DNA of 64,000 nt from Antitrichia curtipendula. Lineage: Eukaryota; Streptophyta; Bryopsida; Hypnales; Leucodontaceae. The notes under the pieces were generated by a model. It saw only the letters and a program-made list of their open reading frames with translations, was not told where the DNA came from and ran no database searches. Both the position numbers and the translations under genes were made by a program. Location: assembly GCA_951230915.1 (NCBI GenBank), contig OX579639.1, positions 1,674,001 through 1,738,000 of the forward strand, read 5' to 3'. Positions 1 through 12,109 of the stretch are shown here, piece after piece (the stretch's first letter is position 1; the number at the start of each line of letters is the position of its first letter).

Positions 1-900
1 AATTGTTTGTTTTCCAAAATCAAACCGTAGTTTTGTTCAATGTTTTAGCTTATTACTATTATTAATATGCACACCAATCTCTAGTGTCAAATTGCATATG
101 AGTTGAAAAAATTGGAAAAAATATATGTGTACTTCTCATGCCTATTATGTTTGACAAATTAGGAAACAAATTTTTTTTGGGATTGGACGTGAGATGGACA
201 ACTAAAAATCATGTTAGCACACTAAAATATACTTTTAAAATTGTTTCCTTTGATTTATATATACGTAAAAAGCTTTTACTTATTCCATTTTGATTTTTGA
301 GATGGAAATTACAAAGTGTTTTCTATTTTGCGGGCAGTTATGGATTTGCTATTGTAAAATAAACTTTGAAGTCTTGTATTTAACTCAATTTTTAATAGTT
401 TTTGGAAAAAATTAAAGCAAAATAGGTACATTGTTTAGGGCAACAATAGAACCGTTGGGATTGAGGTTTTTCAATTGCATAATTATATTTTTTTCAATTT
501 AGTGTTTTGAACCAACCTCTACTTCTTGCGTCTTCCTATTTTTTTCATATATGTTGTACAATTCCAAATGATCTGAAAATTTTCAAGCACGTATCCAAAT
601 TGGTTTCAAGAATTAATTTAAGGAGTAACCACCATTTTGGACATTTTTCCATTTAAATGTGACCTTGTCAAGTGCAGCGGCCCTTTTTTTGGCTGCGCCC
701 GAAAAAGTTTTTTTCAGCAATTACAAATCTAATACCTTGTAATTTACAAGGTGAAAATTTCTGAAATTTTCCCTATTCTACACATTAACAAGTTTACTAC
801 AAAATCTACCAAGCATGTGTCCTAGCATTTAAGAATTCATCCATCAGTGACAGAAAAGTAACTTGTAATAGAAGGAAGCAAATCACAAAATTGCCCAAAA
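1..900 (-). repeat. Shared 3' non-coding region of a CKKYVKM gene unit
   Basis: AT-rich DNA without a supportable reading frame. Positions about 430-660 match the reverse complement of 32160-32395 closely (roughly 80% by eye), including a long stretch around the phrase 'gatctgaaaattttcaagca'. Both copies lie just downstream of a CKKYVKM gene (gene A here, gene D there), so I read this as the 3' non-coding part of a multicopy unit rather than unique flanking DNA. Confidence 0.6.
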
Positions 901-1083
901 GGGATAGCACAAAATACCATAAACTCTTAGCAAATCAAAACATATTTGCATTCTGCACATATTCTTATATTAAAAGAAACTCATAAATACCATGGGTACA
1001 TTGCTTTAGTGGTACTACATTCTCCTGAGATCCAAACAACACTCCACACAATTCTACCCTATTCCAAAAAAAGGCCACCGGCA

Positions 1084-4000
1084 CTATATATTATTACTGC
1101 TACGTTCCCCCGATACACGAGACGGACCCTCATCACCCATGAGTCTTGCACTTCTGCGGTGAGGCGTATGCACAAGACTTGTTCTAACGGTGGGCCCTAC
1201 GGACCTAGCTTCCAAGTCAATGAGGCCAAACTGTCGTTTTGTTTCTAGAGAGTGGTCATCGTCGTCTTCCAACCTCCGTTTCTGCTTCCGCTTGGGAGAC
1301 AAGTCCACTTCCCCTGCCTTCAACACTTTGAGTGCACTATCCACTCGATGGACCAAGGCGTTGACCGCTGCGTCATCATCTTGCATGTATAACCATGCAG
1401 GTCGATCTCCTCCCATTAGAAACACCCTCCATGCACTTATGATGTCGCCCACCCTTTTATCAACTTCCCTTGCCACGTCCACATAATAATGCCCTGCAGT
1501 TGACATCACATCTATTTCCACAAAAGCACGAACTTCTGCGGCTTGTTCCAACTTGGACAAAAGAAGGGCCCTGCCTATCAAAGTATGATTGTACGCCGAG
1601 TATTGCTCATGGAACTCTTGAGCATGCTCTTGTTCTATCCAATTGCCATCTCCATCTTTACGCACCTCCTTTTCCGGAAATCGGAAGAATTTCTTGTGTT
1701 GCATGCTCTAATGTCCTCCTATGCTGCGACAAAACATTTCACGAGCCTCGTCATCTTCAATACCTCTGGCCCGCAACTCCACTTCTCTGTCCTTGGTCAT
1801 CCACACGTAATGATCATTTTCACATGAAGACGCCTTGGTTAGGTCGTGCACTTGGTCTAGTGAATTCCACGTTATAGGTTTTCCCCAATGCATGTAATTT
1901 TGAAATTTGTATGGCGCTTGGTCAAGTGGAAGGTTCCATCGATTGTATTCGTGGTCGGGGGGCATACCTTCTGAGATCCCAAACATTTCATAGAACCTTG
2001 GGCAGAAAGGAGTTTTACACTCAGGACACCGTGATTGAATGAGAGATGCTTTGACAATGCATGTGACATGAAAAATGTGGCGGCATTGACCCACTGTTAG
2101 GGCTCCTTCCGGACCAGTATGACTTAGGCAAATGCTACACCTGCCCTCCATGGTTTCGACGTTAGGATCACGAGCGTGCACGACTTCCTTCTCATTCTTC
2201 TTGATGTGTGCTGAAAACGTGTTGTAAGGGACCCATCCTTCCTCTGCTTCCAAGGTCCAATTGATGTGGGGATGCTGGTTGTTATTTGCGTGGTTCAAGC
2301 GCTCAAACATTGCATCCATGTCTCCCCAATACGTAATGTTGGTGGACCCCCTCGGATGTGCCTCAAACATCTGTTTCAGTTGCCAAAAAGAGCTCTCCAC
2401 GGCATTGCATTCATCTTCCGACTTCATTGCTAATTTCAGGAGCCTTTTCATTGCTCGGGATACTACGGTCGGTTTGTCTTCGAGCTTCTGTATCCATGCC
2501 AACCATCGAGAGTCCGCACTGCCCGATGGCATGTTGCTATTCAACCACACTATTCGTTTCAAGCGCACCACCTCAGATCAAGCATGGGCATTCTCTTTGG
2601 TCGCCTCATCCAATTTTTGCTTCAATTCTTCGACCTCACTTCCTTCCGTTTGCATGGAAGCATCTTGCAATGTTGGAGTAGGATTACAAATGGCGGTTTT
2701 AGGGTTTACTTCCCTGCTCTTGTGGCCCTCCATTGGCTCCACAGCTGCATCTTTTTCAAAAAGAAGAGAGATTTGATCACTCTCTTGAGTCTCTTGCACC
2801 TCTTGTGTTATGGGCACCAACCCTGGAATATCCTTCATCGGCTGCTCAACTGAGCGCTCATGGATCCTCTGTAGCCTTTCGTATTTCTTTTTCAATTCAT
2901 CACATTGTGCCTTCCAGTTGTCATTGGAATCGTTCAAGGCCCTCAACGTCTGATTTTCTTCTGCTAGAGCAACCAAGTCTTTCAGCTTTTCGTACTTGTT
3001 GTCAAGGAATGGTAATATAGCCTGCGTGTACTTCATGAAAGCCACGGCACCAATGATCAGTTCAGGCGATACTTTGGCCAATTCCTCTGCAAATTCCGTA
3101 ACCTTCGGGGACATTTCTTGCACCATCCCTGCTGCTGTGGTCAATGAGACAGCGGTTCTGGCAAACGCCTTCCACCTTGTGTCGGGTTTAGGAAAAGTAT
3201 CAGAGCTGCCCGCCTCAGCATCTGATACGGATGGGCTTACCCCTATGTGAAGTTCCTTCCATCGAGCAGAGCACTGCACCAAGGCTTCCAATTCCTTCAG
3301 ATTTGGCATGTGACGAAGAATCTCCAATTGCGAGGGAGGAATAGCTGACACTCCTGGATACTTGCTCGCAATGTCATCGCCATGAATGGTGGAATCCCGA
3401 GTCACATCATGGGCTGGTGCTTTATTTCTTATTGACCGACGCCATTGATCTTGAGGGCTCAATATTGGGCTCGGCGACCCTGTCTCGTCTGGGTTCAAAG
3501 GTACATGTGTCAAGGGATCTAGAGCATTGCTCTCTAAAAGATTATCAATTGTAGCATAGGCCCTTGCGACTTGTTCCAGTCTAGGGTCCTGCTCATGTTC
3601 TCGTCGCGAAAAATGGGCCCCACGTTCGTTTAGAATGTTCTGCTCGTTCGGAACCATACTTACTGGAACCACGGTTTCTACGTTCGGTGTGCACATCAAA
3701 GCCGTTGGAGGAGTAAGAAACACCTCTCCCTCCGGATCTCCCAAGGAGGCACGACTCACTATCGTTGGAGTCTGCGTAGAAGCCAACGGTAATGCATCGC
3801 TTGGGCCCCCAGAGATGATTGTCTGCGGCACTAAAGTATTTTTTAATACTCTTCTTGGTTTTGGTGTCTCACTTGGTCTTGCCTGTGGATTGTACAAATC
3901 CGGAATATCTTTTTGATTGCGATTAAGATGCAGTGGCTCCTTGGCTGTCGTTGGAAACGTGCTCCAATCCACCTTCCGGGCTAATTGGAGTTCTGCATAC

Positions 4001-4380
4001 ACCATGGAGGCCAAGCTGTAGTTTATGTACCCTTTACTCATTGGTTTGTCCCCAAAGAGTGTCTTCCACACCTCCAACGATCGTTCCTTAAAATGCTGGT
4101 CGTTGCAAGTCCATGGCTTGCAACTAAAATCATGCGTCTGAGCGGCATGGGACTCCTTGGGCCACAACTTGTTGATGTGGTACATTTTTACATACTTCTT
4201 GCACATCCTGGAGTTCCAATATTCCGCAGTCTCCTTCTCCCAATCTGGCTCCGCTTTGATGTTAGGGTCGTCCGTAATCTCCGAATGGAGCCCGTGGGGT
4301 GCCCCCTTCCGTTTAATTTTCTTACTGCTTTCCGCCCCTGGATTCATCCTACCAATGTCCGCAACAACTTCACCGCTCAT
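1084..4380 (-). pseudogene. Gene A: CKKYVKM-domain, coiled-coil, RING-H2 protein with two in-frame stops
   Basis: A roughly 1,100-codon intronless frame reads from the ATG at 4380, broken only by a TGA near 2576 and a TAG near 1707, with no frameshift. Residues about 40-140 hold the domain seen in genes B, D and F: a CKKYVKM motif, KLW, then spaced H, C, C and HF residues, and an NYS-ASMVYAE segment ending in KVDWST. A long polar, low-complexity middle and a coiled coil (around codons 440-520) follow. A RING-H2 finger (C-x2-C, C-x-H-x3-H-x2-C, C-x2-C) lies near 1985-2145, and the tail is basic and acidic (KRKQKRR, DDDD). RING-H2 proteins are usually E3 ubiquitin ligases; that role is inferred. 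The TAG aligns with a TGG in gene F. I do not recognise the N-terminal domain. Confidence 0.65.
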
Positions 4381-4599
4381 GACTGTCGCTTTGAATTTGT
4401 AACCGCTTCAAAAATCACTGAAAGTGACCCCCTCGAACCACGTGTATTTCAATTGAAAAAAGAGCGTATGTCGTTATGAAAAATGAATGACTCCAACTCT
4501 CCACCATGTAGGAGCAGCTCGCGCGGTGAAGTAAGAGCAGAACATCCGACACGGTTCTAATACCTCTGAGAGAAGAGAAGAAGTGAGGAAAAATGAACA

Positions 4600-5045
4600 T
4601 CCCGTCCGACCTTATAGCAGTCGGACGGCAGACCTAAGTCAGGTCCGGTACCGAACCTGTCCCAGACGTCGCGAAGCGTCCCCGGACCTAAGGTTCGTCG
4701 GACGGACCGACGCCGACCGCTTTGAGGTCGGACGGGCAGCACGCCGTCCGACCGCCAGACCGAGACGTCCGACCTCCGAACCTGGCCGTCCGAACTCGAA
4801 GCGGATTACGGCCGGCTGTCGGACGCCGGCGGTTGCTCTAGGACTGCCGTCCGATTCCCCGACCTAAACCCCCGTCCGATGCTCAATCCGACCAGCCGTC
4901 CGATGGCCCGTCCTACACTCCTACCAGCCGTCCGATGCCGTTTGCGACCCGCGTCCGACCCCCGTCCGAAGCGCCGTTCAAGACCCGCCGTCCGACGATC
5001 GGTCGGTCTTCGTCCGACCGACGTCCGACTCGCCGTCCGATCAGG
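4600..5045 (-). promoter_or_regulatory. GTCCG-rich array and TATA promoter of gene A
   Basis: About 430 bp of GC-rich DNA in which GTCCGA or its complement recurs every 8-20 bases, in AT-rich surroundings. At its gene-proximal edge lies CTATAAG (minus strand, 4611-4618), followed by GTCGGACGG and then the leader TTTTTCCTCACTTCTTC. The same TATA and leader order is seen upstream of gene F (63700-63750) almost word for word. The array is probably the promoter/enhancer or terminal part of the unit. Open frames inside it are composition artefacts. Confidence 0.6.
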
Positions 5046-5604
5046 TTTTCGGAAGTATATAAATATAAGATTCAGTGATCTTAGGATCCTTTACCAAGGC
5101 CCATTATTCATGAAACAAGCATCCAATGCGACGACGGCTGCTGAAATCAGGAGATAAAAAAATCATGAACTCATGAACTTGCAACATCAAAGGTCAACCC
5201 GAGTGAGGTAGGAGGCTCAGAAATGGAGCATCTAAGGGCTGGTCTGCGTTTTTCAAGTATTTCTTTGGATGGGAATATTTTTAGCTCATTTTTCAGACAT
5301 AGAGAAATTGACGAGGAATCTATCCCAAGTGGTTTTGTATTTTTCCGATCATTTTTGAATTACTTATGAATTTTCAAACAAGTTTGGTCATAGGTCCCTA
5401 TTTGTGACCCTAGGTCTTTCATAAACAGTTCACTTGCAATTCTAAATAAAAATGGGGAAAGCAAAGAGAATGATTGGCTCTTGCAATTAATTAGACTTTT
5501 TTCCTTGATTCATTCAATGAATGTACTAGTCCATTTCACAACCATCTCATGTCCATTTCACAGTCATTTATAGGGTCCATTCTTAATGCCCGCTTTGTTT
5601 TACA

Positions 5605-5781
5605 GCCCCCTACCTTAGGCGGAAGTAGTGGCCTCCTTTATCCTTCGAACTCATTTGAGTTTGAAGTGGTCTCTAGTTCGATTCCCAGTGACATCATCTA
5701 CCTTGTTTGATGATGTCACCTCCTTGATTGTGGGATTTGGTTTGGTCGTGCTAGCCAGCCATCCAAAAAAAAAAAAAAAAA
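5605..5781 (+). mobile_element. Candidate tRNA-derived SINE with A-tail
   Basis: A segment of about 180 bp holds a box-B-like GTTCGATTCCC (5676-5686), a plausible but weaker box-A-like stretch about 50 bases upstream (5618-5631), and a run of 17 A at 5765-5781. This order (pol III boxes, body, poly-A) is that of a tRNA-derived SINE. I could not find flanking target duplications or a second copy in the window, so the call is tentative. Confidence 0.4.
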
Positions 5782-6089
5782 TGTCCAACCAAATTGTGTT
5801 TGTATTTGGGAGGGAATCACGATTTGCTTGTGGAGGGGGGAGGTGTTGAAATGGAGTGCTTGGAAGGGGTGATCTCGAGTTTAGAAGGAGGATGTTTGTA
5901 GTACCATCCAACTACAAACATTTATATTCTAAACTCGAAATTCTCCATTCGAAACCCTCAAGATTGGACACCTGCTCCTTCCACATATAAATAATATTTG
6001 CTACTCATGTACAATCATGCCTTGGCTTGACGTTTTTTTTGGGTTTTTTTTTTTGCGGGGGGGGCGGATAAATGAAATTTAGAGTGCGA

Positions 6090-6860
6090 CCATGATATGA
6101 TTTTCATTTGATCTCTTCAAATTAGAACGAAGTTTTAATGAATTGATTTTAATACTTCAAACGTAAATGGAGGCACCATTATTTCATTTTGTGCACTTCA
6201 AATAAAACCGAAGCCACCATGATTTCACTTGGATACTTCACAAATAAAACGAAGCCACCTTCATTTAATTCACCTACTTAAAAATAAATCCAAGCCACCA
6301 TGATTTAATTTTGCTAAATCACATTCAAATCTAGACACCATAATTTAAATTCTGCTTCTTCACATTAAAATCAGCACACCTTGATTAAATTTTGCTACTT
6401 CAAATTAAAATCAAGCCACCCAAATTTAAATTTTGCTACTTCAAACAAAAATCAAGACACCATGATTTACATTTGGCTACTTCAAACTAAAATCAAGACA
6501 CCATGATTTGAATTTTGCTACGTGAAACTAAGACCAAGCCAACATGATTTAAATTTGATACTTCACATTCAAATCAAGCCACTATGATTTAATTTTCCCA
6601 CTTGAAACCAAAATCTAGTAACCATGATTTAATTTCTGCTACTTCACATTAAAATGGAGGCAATATAATTTAAGTTTTGGTACTTGAAACTAAAATCAAG
6701 CCACCATGATTTAGATTTTGGTACTTCACATTCAAATCAAGACACGATGATTTATATATTGCCATTTCAAGCCAATTTTGCTACTTCAAACCAAAATCAA
6801 GCCACAGTGATTTAAATTTTTCCATTTGAAACCGAAACAAAGCCACAATGATTTTAAAAA
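6090..6860 (+). repeat. 40-41 bp AT-rich minisatellite, about 18 units
   Basis: Imperfect tandem units run on the pattern AAGCCACCATGATTTAA-TTTTGCTACTTCAAA-TAAAATC. Units are 40-41 bp with 15-30% divergence, and one unit near 6760-6780 is expanded. No coding frame runs through it. The remaining DNA from 5900 to 8100 is AT-rich and I see no gene in it. Confidence 0.85.
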
Positions 6861-7532
6861 GAATATCCAATCATTTCTTTTTCAATATGGTCTGGCGTTG
6901 ATTTATGTGTTTTCTTAGATAAATAAGAATAACCATTATCCCATATGCCCCCTTATTATGGTGTCGTCTTTAATTTCATAAGGATATCCAATTTTTTTTC
7001 CCACTACGGTTTAACGTTAAGTCATGTTTTTTCCTAAAGAAATAAGAATACCCGTATGCCTCCTTTAGTATTATGGTGTTGTCACTAATTTCATAAGGAT
7101 ACCCATTTTTTGTGCATGAATGTGGTTGATCCACATTTCTTTTACAAGAATAACTAAGTTGTCTCTCTGAGCTTCTAGATGCCCCTCTATTTGGACATGT
7201 TCATCATGTACAATTCTATGACACTTGACAGACAATTGTTCATTTGTGATGCAATGTTTTTAAAGAAAACACTAAAAGTCTAAAACGGGGATTGCATAGA
7301 AGTTAATCATCACATTTTAATATAAAATTAGAAATTTCAAACTTCAACAAGCTTGCATAAATACAAGTCTGAACTCTAAATGTTTGCCAAATTTTTTAGG
7401 AGTTATAGACTTGTATGCATGGAAGCTTTCAAAATGTGCCTACACAATTCAGTAGTGTGCGTAGAGATTCTTTACATGAACTGACATCATCACATACTTT
7501 GAACAAATGAATATTATAAACGTATTCCAGGT

Positions 7533-7562
7533 CAAGGGTTTAGGGTTTAGGATTTAGGGTTC
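7533..7562 (+). repeat. Interstitial plant-type telomere-like repeat
   Basis: Three to four degenerate TTTAGGG units (GGGTTTAGGGTTTAGG then ATTTAGGG). A similar short run occurs at 43926-43945. The motif is common in plant promoters (telo-box) and at healed breaks. Here it only supports a streptophyte origin. Confidence 0.6.
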
Positions 7563-8129
7563 AATTTCTGAAAATAATTTCAGGTTCTTCCAACATAGCT
7601 TTGGAAAGGAATCTACAGGAGGTTCAAAAATCATAATTCCCTCTGGCATCAATGCAGTTTGAATTAAGGTAAAACTACCTATCACCCCCCTGACTTGCAA
7701 TCTGAATATCTTGGGGCCAATTTCAATAGTGGTACATATTTTTCAGAGGTGTGTGCTTGTTTCACAAATCAAACCCAAGTGGAATTATAATTTTTCGATT
7801 AAAACTGTAATTTCTATAAATTTTTGAAGTAATTAGACTGAATTTACAAAACCGTCAGTAGACTACAGAAATAAACGTACCCATAACCGCCCAAGTCAAG
7901 TACAAAATACTGACCATTAATGGAGTGACACATTATCCCTTGTTGTCATAAAAAATCAGATTTTATCATAGAACGCTTTAATTTCTATCATAAGACGAAT
8001 GAAAGTGGATGTTTTGTGGACAAATTTGTTTTATGGACAAAATGAGGTGACGGAATTGGGCTGGTCTACTCACTGAGTTGGAAAATTAACAATAATGGGC
8101 TATTTTACCTTAAAACTCCCCTTTTTTTC

Positions 8130-8420
8130 CTGCCCCAGTATCCACGCCGTCTGATCAGAACGCCGTTCGACCTTCTGGCGTCCAAAATGAAGCCGTCCGA
8201 CGAGGCCCGATTCTGGTTGTCCGAAGTTGCTGCCGACCGCCCGCTGCCCCGTCCAACGATCGGTCGGTTGCTCCAACCGATTTTTCCGTTCCCTCGGTCG
8301 TCCACCTTCCGTCCGTGGCCGTGCGATTGGACATCCGGAGCTTCGTGGCCGTTCGATGTCCAGAGCGACGTACGCCCCGTCCGACTATTTAAGGGCGCAT
8401 TAGTCGGCTCACTTTTCATA
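8130..8420 (+). promoter_or_regulatory. GTCCG-rich array and TATA promoter of gene B
   Basis: GC-rich DNA with repeated GTCCGA/CCGTTCGA words ends in TATTTAAG (8386-8393). About 25-30 bases further on comes GGCTCACTTTTCATA and then TTGTTTCCCTTGCGGAGTGG. The last 20 bases recur exactly downstream of the TATA box of gene D (about 30278-30297), so B and D share a leader as well as a coding region. Confidence 0.65.
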
Positions 8421-8689
8421 GTTGTTTCCCTTGCGGAGTGGGCTGATCCAGCGCCTTCGGGATTTTGCGCGCCCCTTCCAGCTTGGTGTGTGAACGGCTG
8501 TGGCATGTGGTTCGAGATTGAGGTGCTGTTAGTCCTAAGTCAGGTTTTGAAAATCGAAACTAAGTTGTTTTTATAATGTGCAAGTCCCCTTTTTTCATCC
8601 ACATTCTAACTTCATAGCATTGCACGGATGTGTTGAAAAAATCAATTAAAATTCTAAAATCGACTCCTAAAAACGTAATCAAAATTACC

Positions 8690-9763
8690 ATGCCACGTGG
8701 AGAAAGTGCACCGAAGGGAATATCACAAGAGATGAATTGGGCAGAATGGGAAAATCCTCTTTGCGTAGCGGAGCCGGGATGGCAAGAAGAGCCCAAAAAA
8801 GTGTGGGATTGCACAACGTGCAAAAAGTATGTGAAAATGACACACATCTCCAAATTGTGGTCACGTGCTCGTGCGGAGGTACAAGCTCGACATTGGGAAG
8901 GGCAAATGACCACGTGCAATAGCGTCCATTTTGTTCGCCGGTACGAAGAGATTCTATCGGCATGCGGTTTACCAATGTCGAAAACGAATGTCATGACTTA
9001 TTCGACTATGGCCATGGTGTGGGCGGAGATTGTACTCCACAAAGACGTAGATTGGAAAACAGTGTATGGGAAAAATGTAAAAACTCTGAATCGCCGACAG
9101 CACATGATTTATATCAATTGGGTTGGAGCGAGCGATTGCTTGTTAGAGTGGTCCAATCGAGGACATTCTGGAACACCGTCGGTTGTGTTGCCTGACTCAG
9201 AGGATGATGTTTTGGACGACGATGATGTTCTCGATGTTGAAGCACCTGTGACATTTGGAGAGAGACACAAACGGTGAGAAGCTCGTGAAGACATTGAGTA
9301 CAAGGAACAGATGCGAGAGGCAATGCGTCGTAGCGTGGAGGACCGTGGTCGACAACATGGGCATGACCGATCGCACCACCTTGACCGTGGTTCACGTGCC
9401 CCACAAGATTCAGGAAGAAGTTCACAATACGGTAATGCATCCCGAGGTGGCTCTCGAAGCACGCGGTATGACGATGCTAGCCAAGGTGGCTCCCAATACT
9501 ATCTTGGGAGTACTGCACCCGCTTCATATCATCATCATAGAGGTTCTTATTATGGTGGTTCAAGTGAAGGAGGGTCCCAGCACAATGTTTACATTCCTCC
9601 TCCTCCTCCTCCTTTTGGAGATCCTTACTGCCCAAATTACGAAAAAGGAGTGGCTCCAAGTGGACAGGGAGACACCTACGGAGGAGGACCATATCTTGGT
9701 GTTTATGGGTGTGGTTCTAGAGGCCCAAATAAGAGAGATGATACCGATTCTGATTTAGAGTGA
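8690..9763 (+). pseudogene. Gene B: CKKYVKM-domain protein with Gly/Ser/Tyr-rich tail, one in-frame stop
   Basis: An intronless frame from ATG 8690 (MPRGES...) continues to 9763 with one TGA at about 9275; it resumes in the same frame. Residues about 20-140 carry the CKKYVKM domain: W-E-NPLCVAEPGW, CTTCKKYVKM, KLW, RHWEGQ, TTC, HF, then PMSK and MAMVWAEI and KDVDW. An acidic DDDD linker follows, then a tail rich in GGSQY, HH and a run of seven Pro, ending DDTDSDLE. The tail looks disordered and perhaps condensate-forming (inference). Gene D is its nearest copy and reads glutamine where B has the stop. The upstream in-frame ATG at 8630 is less likely than 8690, because D and C also start with MPR. 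Function unknown. Confidence 0.65.
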
Positions 9764-10300
9764 AGCGGTGTTTTGTCTTATAGTGCAAGCCTGAGCACCT
9801 TATCCATTGATTGTAATGGCCGTGGATTGTTGTTGTCGGCAAGCATTGTACAGTGATGTTGGGGAATTGCAGTTCCTGATTTTCTAAGTTAGCGGGATTA
9901 AGTTTTTATGTCCATATAGAAGTACATTGGTAGCCATGTGATGGTATTATCCTTGAATACCGTTGTTATATAACCAATGTTTTTTTTTAATATACATATG
10001 GTATCGGTCCGCGTTCTACAACTGAGTGGCGTATGTAAATCTCCAACAAAGAACATAATGACTTCCGTATTGACCTCAAAAGATGCATTGTATAAGTTAT
10101 TTTTCCAAGAAATGATTGACGCATCACATTGTGCCCCCCCAAACATAGTCTATACATTCTGAATCATGCTTGTAGTCCAAATTGAGTGAATGAAAACTTC
10201 ACATTTAAATCCAAAGCATAATGTTACCGGAAATTGGTATTGTTTCTAGTTTTGGTGGTGGATTTATATTACCTCCCCTTCTTTTTTTTTTGCTTCTGTT
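9764..10300. other. No gene seen: 3' flank of gene B
   Basis: AT-rich, non-coding; the reading frames are short and have no recognisable product. Presumably 3' untranslated and terminal sequence of the gene B unit. Confidence 0.4.
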
Positions 10301-10862
10301 TCATTATCATTCATTCTATCCACCTTTTTTGCTTTTAGTTTCCTTTCCATTCATTCCCAATTTTTATTAAATCTGGAGTTTCAGTACTTGGACTACAAAT
10401 GAGAGACCCTGTCGCAAAAAATCTGAAGTTTCATTATCATTCATTCCCCATCTTTATTTGTTTTCAGAGGACCATCATTCTTTTCCAATATTTTTTTGCT
10501 TTATGTTTCCTTGTCATGAACTTGCACATTTATTTGGGCTTTTTGTTTCGTGATCATTCATTCCCAATTTTTTTGGGCCTCACGTTCCTTTGGCATGAAT
10601 TCCCCAATTTTTTGGGCTTTATGTTGTCTTGTCATGCATTCCCCAATCCCCATGTTTTCGGACTTTCCTTTTCCTGGTCGTTCATTCCCAATTTTTTTTT
10701 GGCTTATTTTTTCCTTGTCATGCCATCCCTATTTTTTGGGGGTTTTCTGATCTTGTTAGTCATTCTTCAATTTTTAGGGCTTCAAGTTTTTTTGTCGTTC
10801 ATTCCTCATTTTTTTGGGCTCTCAGTCTACTTGTCATTCATTTCCAATTTTTTTCCAAGTGT
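10300..10862 (+). repeat. Minisatellite with CATTCCCCAATTTTTTGGGC core
   Basis: About ten imperfect units of 40-65 bp on the pattern GTCATTCATTCCCAATTTTTTGGGCTTTATGTT-CTT. Open frames across it (Phe-rich) come from the repeat and are not genes. The remaining DNA to 11400 is AT-rich without a supportable gene. Confidence 0.75.
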
Positions 10863-11427
10863 TAACCCCTAAATGCCAAAGCCACATAAATGTGGTGTTT
10901 GCAAAGCTTTGAAGTTCAATAAAACCTAACCAAGTTGCTATTTTTAGTAGTTCATACTTTTAGAAAATTCTTCTACAAGTCTAGTTTTAGCTACAAAAGT
11001 CCGATCTTGAAAATAAATGATAGTGGTTTTTCTATTCAAGTTTTTGTACAAGGGTACCCATTGCAAATTTGCAATCTTGACTTCCCTTTCTGTTGAGAGC
11101 TCTTTGAAATGAGCCTCAAATATACTAGATCTTGGAGGAAAATTCACATTCAAAATCCATTTAATAAAATTGTGGAGTACATTTGAAGAAGCCATAAATT
11201 GATTGGGGTTATACAAGTTAGGGTTGTTAGGCCCTTTAACTGTTTAACAGTTTAACCTCATATTGTTTTGGTCACCAAATTTTTAGATTTATCTTTCAAT
11301 GGAAGAAGATTGAAAGATTTTAGTAGTTCTAGCACCCTCATGGTCAAACATTATAATCTTGAACTCCATCCGTGATATTTTTTTTTTTTTTTTTGGTATT
11401 AGACCTCTAACCTGTGTAGTTTGAATC

Positions 11428-11900
11428 TGTCCCCACTGGGAACCCCGTCCGACCCTGACCCCGACCGAGAACCCGGACGACCGAACTTTCCAAAACTCGG
11501 ACGAACCACCCGTCCGATACCCTGTCCGACCCTGACCCCGACCGAGAACCCGGCCGACCGAACTTTCCAAAACCCGGACAAACCACTCGTCCGATACCCC
11601 GTCCAACACAGCCGTCTGAGAACCTCTGCGTCCCCGACCGACAACCCGGTCGACCGAACTGTCACAAAACCCGTCCGAACCACCCGTTCGAGAACCGCAG
11701 CGTCCGACCTGTAACCGTCCAAAAATCTGTCGGATACCCCGTCCGATACCCGTTACAGCCGTCTGATCGGTCGGCTTCATCGGACGGCCAAGTCGCGACC
11801 GACTGATCGGACGGCGGAGAATCGGGCCGACTGCCGAGAAGGCCGTCCGACAAGTATAAGAGTGGCGGACGGCCCGACCGCCCTCACTCTTGCCTTCTCC
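11428..11900 (+). promoter_or_regulatory. GTCCG-rich array and TATA promoter of gene C
   Basis: After a run of about 16 T, a GC-rich array begins with a direct repeat of about 95 bp (the phrase CCGTCCGACCCTGACCCCGA recurs at about 11446 and 11520), followed by more degenerate GTCCGA words. It ends with TATAAG at 11855-11860, then GGCGGACGG and CCCTCACTCTTGCC. This matches the TATA-CTCAC plan of the other units. Confidence 0.6.
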
Positions 11901-12109
11901 CTTGTGTTTAACAAGAGGAGCGGAGAGCTTGGTGGTTTATCCTCCATTGGCTCCTTTCTTAGGGAAGGCAAGAGTTGGATTACAGGGGCCCCTTTATTGC
12001 TGTTTTTTTCAGTTTGGGCGTGACGGTGTATGCATTATTTTTGATTTGAAGTGAAATCCCGAGTTCAATTTCATCTTTTGAATATTCATTGATAGTACAG
12101 TTCAGCAAG

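Noticed and set aside
1984..2145. Treating the RING protein as a host ubiquitin-ligase gene
   Set aside because: It is repeated at 56.6-63.6 kb, carries stops in both copies, and its N-terminal domain is shared with other repeated genes.
4583..5157. Arg/Pro-rich frames in the GTCCG arrays (also at 8105-8576, 11289-11853, 29823-30276)
   Set aside because: Composition artefacts of GC-rich repeats; multiple frames open at once and no similarity between arrays at the protein level.
5670..5690. A functional tRNA gene
   Set aside because: Box B is present but no cloverleaf, anticodon arm or acceptor pairing can be drawn.
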